From Anthonomus grandis grandis (taxonomy: Eukaryota; Arthropoda; Insecta; Coleoptera; Curculionidae), in assembly GCF_022605725.1 (NCBI RefSeq), contig NC_065549.1:19621614-19685613 (forward strand): a stretch of DNA of 64,000 bases, in the 5' to 3' direction. The notes below the pieces were generated by a model. The model saw only the letters and a list, made by a program, of their open reading frames with translations. It made no database searches and had not been told where the DNA came from. This document shows positions 24,312 through 36,300 of the stretch, in pieces. Numbering within the stretch: position 1 is the first letter of the stretch; each line of letters starts with the position of its first letter. The position numbers and the translations under genes were made by a program.

Positions 24312-27300
24312 GTAAATTAAAGAAAATATAGAGAACTCGAAAAATCCATTAATGTTATGATTCGTTTTAGTTTGTCGTTTCTGAAGTTTCAAGCAAATCC
24401 GATGAAGAAGATCAAAAACCTGGATTAATAGGCGGATATGAGTGTAATGAAGATTCTCCATACATCAGGGGTAGAGGTAATGTTCCAAACTGTATTATTT
24501 TGGTATATTTATTAATTTTTAATAATATTTTAGGTAGAGGTAAATACGTCTGCGAGCAATGTGGAATTCGTTGTAAGAAACCATCGATGCTTAAAAAACA
24601 TATTAGGACTCATTCAAATGAACGGCCGTATACATGTAATCACTGTAATTTTAGGTAAAAACTATTGGTTTTTTAATTCATTTTAAATAGTCACGTTTAA
24701 TATTTAAATGTTTTTAGTTTTAAGACAAAAGGGAACCTAACTAAACATATGAAAAGCAAATCTCATACTAAAAATTACACAGCAACAAGCAGTGGCTCCG
24801 GATCATCCACACACCTTAGTGTATCTCATAGTTCAGACTCTGATACAGAGGATAGTGGGATGGATAGTAGTGGTAAGCACCTTATTTATTTCTGTAGTTA
24901 TTAACAATAATAGTAATCAGAATAATAACATCAATAATAGTAGATATGCTTTAAGAATGGCGAATAAATGCATTACTTAACAATTAAAATCACTTTTTGA
25001 ATTAGTCCATTTGGAATGTTTCGGTCTAAAGTATATCTAAGAAAAATAAGAATAAAGAAACGATTTATATTCACCAATAATAATATGATAGCTACTGGCT
25101 ATCTTAAAATAATACATTCTTATTTCCATACCTATACTTAACGAATGCGTAAACTCTTCCTATGATAGACAAAAATTACAAGAAAAAGGCTTCATCCATT
25201 TTTTCTCGATGAGACTAAACATTCAAAACACAAGCAAATACAAAATCTTAAGGAATTAATTTAAGCATCAGGGTTTAAAAAGAATAAAAAACAAAAGCTG
25301 TAGCGGAATAAATTAATTGGGGCTGAGACTGAGAAAAGAAAAGGTTTTTTTAAAAGTCACTTATGTTGAGACCTAATACCATGTAGTACGCTTAAAAACA
25401 AAGTTACCCCAGTAAACATGTCAACATAACAAAGTATTCTATGCTGCACTACCCACATACTTACAATAACACAACGAAGTTTCGTGAGGTAAGGTTAGTT
25501 ATGGAGACAGTTTACATAATCTTGAAACGAATAGGCCTGAAAATCTGTAGATAAACGAAAAATAATAAAAGGTGATGAAAAGAGAGATGTATACAGTGTT
25601 CTGTCACAGAAATTCTTCAGTGTCCAGCACATGTTATCTTATTTGTTATTAATCCCTATTTAAGATATTTCTTTTCTAATATATTCATTTCAAAATTAAC
25701 TATTATTAAAAAAAAATATATTAATAACTAACTAATTTCGTCATAAACCGACTGATTACTTTTGGAGCCACAAGGTTAGTGAAACTTTTATCTGAAGGAG
25801 AAGTAATGTCCGTTACAAAGGATCAATTATTATGGTCATTGCAAGGTTCTTAGTATGAGCATTTGCAATATTTTTAAGAAGATTGGGGCACAGATACTAT
25901 GGCTGGTTATAGATACGTAGGCTAGACGCATAATATACGTGTATAGTTAATATTAGATTCGCTGAAAAGCTAATAAAGCGACCTGATTGATAATTATTTT
26001 TTTAGTACTTTCATTCAAATTCAAAATTAACAAATTCTTGGGAAATATCCAATTCCGCAGGATTTTTATCAGAATCTTTATGGCACAATGGACCATTATA
26101 ATAGACAGTGTAATATTAATAATACGTTTATTCTACAAAGTTTATACATTGCTTATTATGCAAACTTGTATCACTCCTTACTTTACTTACACCTTTTCAG
26201 GCATTTTCCTGTCATTACATTGTATTTAAATAATACGATTTTTATGTAGGACCTTCCTCAATAAATCTGATAAAGAGTTTTGGAGGAACAAGCTGACGAA
26301 ATTCAATTATATCATTTGATCATAGTAATTGATTTGTTTGACTGAAAGCTAATAATAACAGAAGTCCAAATGTTAAACAACCCTTTTGGACACGTGTAAT
26401 TTCCTCAAAAAAACTCCAATAGATTCTGAATTTTTAAAGGCTTTTTATGTAAGGATCTGATAGAAGAGTTTCTTAGCATACTAATGAATTAAAGTTTAAC
26501 TATTCAATATAAGTTCTAGTCTTGAACTTATTCAAGACTATTTTTTTGAACTATTCTTTTCGTCATCAGCCACTATGGTGTCTAAAGACAAATTTTCTTA
26601 ATATTTCTCCGCCTTTAGTTAACTAAATATTTCATTCTACATTCCTTTAAGTTAGTTTTTCCAATGTTTATTTCAAATTTTACTGAATGTTTATCAAAAC
26701 TTGACTGTTCATCACTCCAAAAATGTTCATTGATTTCAACAATTTTTCAAGATGCAATGTTCAATGATTTCTCCCAAACGGTAAGTTTTACGACAAAGGT
26801 AAAATCGGCCTTCTTTATAATAGATTGATATTATTAATACAACGCCATTTTTTAAGTCAATGACTCTTTTTAAATAAAATTATACTGATCATTAGTGATA
26901 GCTACGCCATTGATTGCTGAAAAAATTAACATCTAGAAACTGTTTTATACCATACCATTTTGTGACAAAATTTTAGTTCTATATCTCAAACCGTCTTGTA
27001 GTAAAAACTGAAAATAAAATATTAAATATTCTTAAAAACCAAACATTTTAGGTCCACATTTATATGAATTTTGAATTAAAATCGGCCCGGGAATGTTTCC
27101 TTCAAATTATGACATACCATTAAGTAACATCCTGTATATTATTCAATGAAGTAGGCACATTTTAGTTTTTAATTTTAAGCTTGATGACCAAATACTGTAT
27201 TTTGTATAAATTTATCTTTCCAGACGTATTTTGATATCAAAACTAACGTCTTTAATTATTTTAGATGAATCTATGACAAGGCAACAGGAGCACGAAGCAG

Positions 27301-30300
27301 CTTATGGGTTACTTTCCCTTTCACAAAAAACAACTGCAGCTTCGCCTACAGAATTGCTTAGCCCAGGAATTATAAACGCAGCTTCTACCAACTCATCCAT
27401 CGAATTCATGACAACGGAACAAATCAGCTACGTCTCGAAATCAAATTATGCTAAGAATAAAATTTTAGATAACTTCACTTATAAACTAAACAAATCTATT
27501 GCTGAAACGATTCCTTCGAATTCGGCGAACGATGAAAAGGTGACCGGTTCTGAAAGTGTTACGAACTTTTTAGGAAAAACTAGCACTACTAGGCCATTAA
27601 CGTATCCTTATACAAGTATTCTTGTTAGTCCTGAAAAAGTGGCGAGTCCTGTAATTAAAGAACCCAAAGAAGTGCCTCACGACAAGTTTGATCATTCCTC
27701 TTTGGAGCCAAAAAGTATTAAGCAATTTCATGTGATTCAAAAGTATGCTGCTTTTCAAAAGGAGAGGGAAATACCCGTTAAGGAATACCAGGATAAAAGT
27801 GAAAGTGTCACAAATAATGTCACTTATTTACCTAGCCCAGTTCCTACTTTAAAAGTGAATGATGTGGTGGTTCAAGATCATATAGCAGAAAGAAAACGTA
27901 AAATTACTGTGATTGATAACAACTATAAGATGAAGGTTCATAGAAATGATGAAGTAATGGACTTATCTATTGCCAGTAACGAAAAAAGGGAAAATAAGGT
28001 GTCAAGGTAAGGTTTTTTATTATTAGTTGTGAATGATCTATCTTAGTATCTATAAGGTTGAAATTTCAAATAGTGGCGACATTTTCATTACGAGGAGAAA
28101 CTCTTTTTTCATCATGTTAAAGAAAAAAGTCACATTGATTTTTATATTATTTTTGGATCACATAGTAATTTTTGTTTGGACATGCTGGCGTTTGAAATAT
28201 TTGTATGATAATAAATGAGATTTCTGCAATATTCGGTAAAAGAGTTATATTCATGTTTAGCCCGTAAAATGTTTTTTTTGACCCAAAGTTCTAATTTAAT
28301 TTTTTTTATGTTTAAAAATATGTTTTTAGTTTAAATTAAGTTAATATTAAAACATCCACACTAGTGTTTATATATTTCGCGCAAAAAATCATTTGTTTGA
28401 CTTTGTGTTTTTACCATAGACAAGAAAGAAAAATAATGGAAATCGGAAACTATTTTACCGTTTTTTTAACTGTATGCATATTTTCCTTATTTGTGGGATG
28501 GTGCATTCTGGATTGTACAAAAACTAAGAAGCAAGGAAAAATAGTTATTTACATGGCACAATCCATAAATAACGAATTTGGATCATCGGAGGTTTAAGAG
28601 AAAAGCAAAAAATTGATTACTCACTGGCGTAAAAGTTCAGCAAGCATAAAATGCCAGCAAATCACTGCATTTATAATACGCGCATTTAGATAAATTATAT
28701 TACTTCACCTGATGATGCTCGAAGTGGGCGAAACATGTATAATCGTCAAGAGTTAAATTAAACAATTTAATTTAATTGTTTGTTGACGTTTTTTTTGCAA
28801 AAAATTTTTGTTTGGTCCCTTGGAGAAGTTGAATGCAAATTATAAAAGTAGTTCAAAATTGAAGCAACATTAGGATAGCATGACACAGGATTTATTAACA
28901 AATACTCAATTTCTTTTTTGATTGTCAATAGTCCTTTAATTTACTATCATTTCTTATTAGAGCGGAGTTAACTTATAAAACCTAATTAAAATCTTAGATA
29001 CTGTTGATTGTTTAGTGGGCAGAATAATCTGGAAAAAGTCCGTTTTTTTTTCGAATTTTCTCTCGATTGGCTGTTTTTTTATCATGTCACAGTATAAAAA
29101 GACCAATAAAGGAATAGGATACGAAATAATTTTGTGAGGGAAAGCTCATTAAGAAATATTTGGAAAATAGGAGAAGGAAAAATTCATTGGAAGAAATTAA
29201 ATAACCAGTCATTTGTAGAAGACATAGTTTTAGCAGATCAAGAATACTCTAGTAAGTGACTGGGCTTAAGTAATAAATGGATAGAAGATTACAGGATCGA
29301 AATTAAAACTATTCATGCTCTTAAAGGAGGTCATTCTAAGCAACTGGGTGAAATAAACTAATGCTAAATAGTGAAATTTTTGACTTAACAAAGATAGGCT
29401 TGATCATCTCAATGGAAACCATAGAGAAAAAAAATAAACATCAAACCAAAGGAGGCAGAAAGGCTTAATTAGAAACCTGCCAGAATAAAGTGCTAATATT
29501 GAACTACTAATATTTAAATTATTTTTTAGGCAAAATCTTTAAATTCCTCAGTCGAAAAGCACTTTGACTAGAAATTAAAATTTTCAATAACTATTGTATA
29601 ATTTAATATCCTTAGGGAATCGAAATCAAGTAAAAATTTGATTTGTACATAAAGAATATTTTATTAAAATCTACACGTTTACCGAATTTCTAGATGTGGC
29701 ATGATCATTTATGAAGGAATTGCAATTTTAGTTGCCTGTACATTTATTAAAAGGGGTTTTTATCATTGTATCTTTTATATGTTACTTACTATTTGATGTG
29801 TATATTATACCACTAATTGGCTTCTCAATAAACTTTTATAATAAAGTCAAAGACAAGGGTTCATTTAATTTTTAAGGATAGATCATTATTAAATAAACAC
29901 CGCCCTAAATACAATCAGCATGTTAAAAATGCATCTTTTTCAGATTAACTATTGATCATCAGCAGTTCAGTTATGATCAACATCGAATTAACGAGGATAT
30001 GTATGTTGAACGAGCACCTGCAGAGTACCGAACATCGCCGAATCCCTTTATAGCTAGTGAGGCACCATCTGTAGAAGAAATGAACTGCAGAAATTTGGAA
30101 AACAGCAGAAACTACTCTACAGTAGCTTCCCCCCAACAGCCACCTGTGTTGTTACTTGCTCCAATCAGTCAAGAGAATCAGTTCAATAATTACGATGCTG
30201 ATGTGCACAGTAACAGCAGTTGTGGGGAAACTAGAACAGTGGAGTTTGATAATAGTGCTATGGAAACCTTGGCAGATGTCGCCACTAAACAAGTGAAGCT

Positions 30301-33300
30301 AGATAAAAATACGTTGGCGAAAAGTGTTGCGTCGGAATATTTGAAACTGGCTACGCAACATGAAAATCTTGAGGATGTCAGAGAAAGTAGCAACAATTTT
30401 ATCCCAGGAAAAGAGGTGAACGATATGATGGTAAAATCAGAAGGAAACAAGAGTTGCCATATTTGTTTGAAAAGCTTTAATCAGCCGTACCAATTAACGT
30501 AAGTTTAATGTATTTACATTGAATTATTTATACAAAAATTGCAAGACAATCTTTCTACAAACGTCTTTTCCAAAGTAATTTTTTAAAATCTGTTAGTGAA
30601 ACCAATTTTTGCCGATTTGAGATACTATAACTTTTCTTTTTTTATAAGATTTCCTATGATTCGACCATCAAAATACACTTATTTATTATAATTGATATAA
30701 AAAAAACTTTAAGAATTAATGGAAACTAAAATCTTTAATTAATTAACGTATGCGATTTTCAAGCGGTTTCTTGGGATAGAAAACAGGGTCCGTTGATGCT
30801 TTTTTCTTTTCATATAAAAAGACGTTCTTCTTTTTTCTGGGAACACGTTGCAAATTCGTACGTATTTATTTTTTCTTCAGACTGTTCTTTATTTCCGCAT
30901 ATCGATATTACACTGCTTTTAAATTGTTGATTCGGTTTTTCTACCTTTCTTAAAGCTAGGTTCTTCACATAATTTGAGCTAACTTTGTTTGACGAGGTAA
31001 CCCAACCCTTGAATTATAAAAAACACAAGTGTTGCAGGGTACCATATCAGGATATTGATTTCTCTGACGTTTTAGCCACATCAGCCACTAAGGTTGAATC
31101 GCACCCACTTTATTATAAAGCACCCAGGGCTCTTTAGTTATTTGACTTTTCACTCCTTTTTGTGATATTAGCTCTATTCTCGTTACTTTATTTCTGAAAA
31201 TACTCATATCAATATCGTATTAACTACCAATTAAGTTAATAGTTTCTTTCCGCTATAGTCTATTTCCAGTTCATAAGCAGTTTCTAATAAACGTTTTTTC
31301 GTTTTGTATGTTTGAAGTAAAATATTAATGATTGGTCTTCGTTTGCATAACTTTTCTCTTATCATTATTGGATTAATTTTTCTAATAAGTAGTCCGAAGC
31401 TAGGGATTCAAAAATTAAATGTTTGTATTTGTGCTAAAGCGTCAATAGGAATAAGTTGTATTTTTAATGTTAATGTTAAAATTAATTTTATCCAATAAAA
31501 TTCATAAGATTTTCGCCCATTTAAAAAAAACTTTCCAGTACTCCTTTGGGTATTACATCAATGTTATAATTCACATGAAGGAGCGCCCTTCTCTGGCAGC
31601 ATCGTAGTTCGGAGCCAAGTTGTGATGAGACGCAAAGAAGAAAATAACCTTTGGTGAAAATAAAAATTAGTGGCTCCATGTGCACAGAATTTGAGAGTGT
31701 GTGAATGTTTGGATAGATGTCCTTGTCACACTTTTTTAGTGTCTCGATCGTAGATAGTATTTCCATTCCGGACTCAATTTGAAGCTTCCACTTTTGTTGC
31801 CACAGATCCATTTGCACTGCCAAGTCCATTTCCAAGTTTCATTTTTTGCTGTTCTATGTTACCTTATAAACACACATTGAAACTTCTCGAAACTTCTTCT
31901 GAAAACGGTGTTTTAAAATAGGAAGTGGAAACCTTTTGGGCGAAGAAACCGGAGAAGAGTCTCTTCCTATCCGGTTTTCCCCATGTATCCGTCTCTGGAC
32001 AACGCCTAGAAAGTTGCCAGTGTGTTCATTTTGTACTATCTCATCGGAATAATCGGTTGTTGTGTTAATACGAGTGTAATACAATCTTATTCTTGAGTAA
32101 CATTTGAATGTCTACCAATTTCAGATCATATTTTTGACTATTCAAATCACTTAATTAAAGTTAATTGCTGGTCGTGTCCTGTAATACTGAGGATACGTGG
32201 TGACACCAATCAAAAAAGCTTCTGTAACTTAAAGTTTATAGAGCGCTACTTTTTACAAAGAAATTTATTTATATACATAAATAAGTAAATCCCTTTCCAA
32301 GGGTATAGACGAGCGATTATAGGTTTGTTCTCACAGCAGTAAGAAACAAGTTTTCGACAAATACACATGCGCAATAGAGTAAAATGCGTTCGCACAGGAA
32401 CTTCTGATCGGTTTCAAATCAAAAGTTTGATGTTCTTACACAAATTTCTGATCGTCATCTGATAGTCAGACTTGTTTTCGGATTTATTTCAAGCAAAGTG
32501 TCAGAGAATTCGTGTAGCCAGTCAACGCCGATCTTCGGAATATGAACATAACCTCTAAATTGTTGTTTCTATATATATTTTTGGATTAGTGTAAACATAA
32601 ACATTAAGGAAACAAGTGCTTTTGAATCGTCGGAAGAATCTGATTAGAATTATGTTGATTCCGACACAAACTTTTAAAGAAGATTTAATTGAAGAACGGA
32701 TAAAGCCCAAAAGTCAAAACTATTTTCATGAAACTGTCTCCCAATTTAATAGAATAGAATTTCTCGAGCATTTTAGAGTAAGTCTTGAAGTAGCAAATAA
32801 TCACACAATCTTAAACTCTATAAATAATATACAGCTATTTCAAGGTTGTAGTATAATTTTTGTTTTGTTTGTGTTTTATTTATTTTCCCATTTCCCACTG
32901 GGATAAAAAAGTGAGGTTATTTTTCTTCTCCACTCAACCCGTATTTGATGTTCGCACAGACGGTTTCAAATCGATCAGAAGTTGTAATATTTTACGCATG
33001 CGCATCAAGAATGGTTTGGAAACAGTTTCAAACTTGTAAGAAATTTGCAGTGAGAACAAACCTTATGACATCTACAAGTCACTGCCTAAAGATATAATTA
33101 AAGTACATGATATATGTATATACATATAAAGTTTCTAAAATTCAAATAGATAAGACCAATAACTTTGAATTGATATCATATACCAAGCGATACCGTGTAT
33201 GGTTTTTTTTTCGATTGCAGAATAATGCACTAATGGAAAGTCGCAACAATGTTATGTTAATAGTCGGTTCAGATTACAGTGATGATCTATTTAACGAGGA

Positions 33301-36300
33301 TTGCTTTGTTGAAGTGAGATCTCCTGACATTTATTATTTTAGACCCCTTGAGAAAGAATAGCCAATCAGAATGAATATTAAAACCGCTATGCTCGGCCAC
33401 CCATTCTGGATTCATTTTCTATTGATTATTATTGCAATATTATTTTCCTCATTGTTTAAAACTTCAAACACTTCTGGTTCTGAATTGGAATGTTGACGTA
33501 TATCATCGATTGAACTTTCGCTGCCGTTGATTTTGTTCTTCTTGACTCATTTATTATAATTATTTTTTTTGCTCTTAAAATTGTTCTTTGTTCTATGGGG
33601 TTTTTCGATGTTATGTTGCTGATCTTTATTTTGCTCTTGCATTATTTGTTCACGTCTGGATCGTTGACTAAGAATAGGTTAGGGAATTGCGACACTATAT
33701 ATTTATTTCAGAACCTTCTTAACAAATTATATCGAAGCTCTGGTTAATTACCTTATGTAATTCCTTATTATTAAACGCAGTTGCGCTTCATTTGTAATTG
33801 TTTTTTTTTTAATGAATTTAGTAAACTCATATGACGATCGTTAGTCTTTTGATTCAAGGTTGCCTGGTTGAACGTGTTGTCGCATAAATGACATTCAGAT
33901 TACACACATTCAAATAACTGATACTACTGATAGATTCATTGTAGTAATTGAAAGTGGGATTTACTATAACATAATTGCAATAGTATTTTGCCAATAATTG
34001 AAAAAGAGTGTTTTTTAATTGAAATTAAAAGAAAAAATATTTTAAAACGTGCATTTTTTTTTCAGTCTTCACATGAACATTCACTATTTAGAAAGACCAT
34101 TTCGCTGTGATACCTGTCAGGTGAGCTTTCGCACCAAAGGCCATTTACAAAAACACGAGAGAAGCGCTAGTCATTACACTAAGGTAGGTAATTTTATTAG
34201 TAAGGTATTCTAATTGTTAGATAAGATTATGTTAACGAATATTTGTAAATGAAATCAAAACTATAAATTTTGGTACCGTAAGTACCATACAAAATTAGCG
34301 AAAAAATTAATAATGAGTATATGTGAATATATTCCTTGTACATCCTGGTATCTCTTTGTCATCGATTAGAGCAGTCATTTCATCAGCTTTGTCATCGATT
34401 AGAGCATAGATTGTTGTTTGAGAAATATTTATCTCGATATATTAAAGTCTTGTATAAGTATTCTTTTTTATAATTTTGACTATGAATTTTTTATTTCACA
34501 ATTTTTCGAAGATTTTTAGTTGTGTTAAAAGTACGTGCCTGCGAAGGGCAGGATAACACATTGCGTACGTAGAAAATAGTGAAACAAGTTATTGTTCTGC
34601 AACCAATTTTTTAATAGTTCTGAGGAATGTTTCGGATGATTGTCGTGCTGAAATGTCATTTTCTGCATTTTAAAGCATTTCCTTTTCTACCAGAAAGAAA
34701 AAGAAGATTTACTGATGTCAGCCAGTAATTTCTCTTATCATCGAAAGCTATAAAAAAACGCCATTGTAAAGAAACGACATTATTGTATTGATTATTGATT
34801 ATTATTAAGTATTGGAATAAGTAGTGAGATTCGTTTCAATTTTAAAAATGAATAATATAACAATCTCCACCAAAGATTTTGAATCCCATATACTTAACTA
34901 CGTAATTTTACTGCATTTAGTATACCGTATATTTAAATGTTGGTTAAGTGTTCACTATTTTTATGAAATTAATATATAAAAATATAAATTAGTTATACTC
35001 TGTAATAGTCTGGTCTAATCTACGTTATAAATGAATAGTTTTACCCTTTTCGTTGACAACTAATGATTGATCGGTATCGAGAACCCAGTAATCACATCTG
35101 AGACAAAATGAGCAGTAGTTTTATACTACATATTATATAGTAGTAGCTTTGAATCTAAGGCTACTGGGTGTACTTTTTACTTAAGCAAAGACAGAGTTTA
35201 AAAATAATATATAAATTGTACGGCAAATCGGGAATTCCGAGACGAGACAAGAAAATATCGCAAACACAAAAATATTGACAATTCAGGATAATCGTGAAAA
35301 AGTCAAGAATCCCAGTGAAAAATAAAAAGTGAGGGTTAAATATCCAAAAAGACACCAATAAAGTGACCCAATCTAAAAACAAAAACCGATTATTTATCCA
35401 AAATATTACACCGAGGTTCAATAATACAATTTCACAAGCATCATCAAAACTTGAACAGCATATCGAGAATATAAAATTGAGTAAAAGAAACTAAATGAAA
35501 TAAAAATATTATACTTATTCATATTTATGCTATCTTATCAAAATAGCCAGTTTTTCTTAATATAACATTTACCTTCTTCTTACAGTTATCATCTTCGCCG
35601 GCCCAATCGTCCTCTGAACCTAGACCGTTCAAATGCTCGGACTGCAACATCGCATTTCGCATTCACGGGCACCTCGCCAAGCATCTGCGTTCAAAAATGC
35701 ACATAATGAAACTGGAGTGTCTGGCTAAGATTCCATTTGGTCTTTACGCAGAATTAGAACGGTCCAATAGCCTCCTCACTGAGATCAACACTAGCGACGG
35801 GGACCAATGTTTAGAGAGTTTAAAGGTGACTTTCCATTTTATTACAGAAATTTTTTTACATATTCTTGTAAAGAGGCTATTTCCTTATTTTAGTGAAAAA
35901 TTTACTATTCAGGAAGTTGCATCTGCGTAAATCTTAGTCCGTTTTACAAAACTTTCTTGCCCGATTTTCTCAGGTATTATGTAAAAAGTACAATTATTGT
36001 GTGGTTTTAATTTTGAGGAATTTAATTTTATGGCTTGGTTTAATAGTTTATGGTAAACCACTTTAAATGAAGTTTTGTAGGATGCAATATCCTTAAGTCT
36101 ATTGTTTTGAGAAGTATCAATAGTTTTAAAGCAATCATTTATGAACACTACTTGTTAATGTAAAATTTTGAAAATTAGCAACTTATATACATTAACAAAG
36201 CAGGTTATAATAATAATTAAATTGAGAGATTATGTTTTAGAAGAAAACATATTTGAAAATAAAGTGCAAACTAAATATTTTTTATCGCAAATTCAAACTA

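Noticed and set aside
27231..27264. ATG at 27231 as start of a separate gene
   Set aside because: The acceptor at 27264 and the codon phase show that the coding sequence here is shn exon 5, not an independent start.
33107..33361. Open frame with an acceptor-like TTTTTTTTCGATTGCAG before it, ending FRPLEKE
   Set aside because: As an alternative shn exon it would give a stop after four codons in the required phase, and no domain is recognisable. It may be part of a transposon.
35161..35421. Hydrophobic 86-codon - strand frame in shn intron 7
   Set aside because: Hydrophobicity follows from T-rich sequence; no family resemblance and no flanking splice sites or start context.
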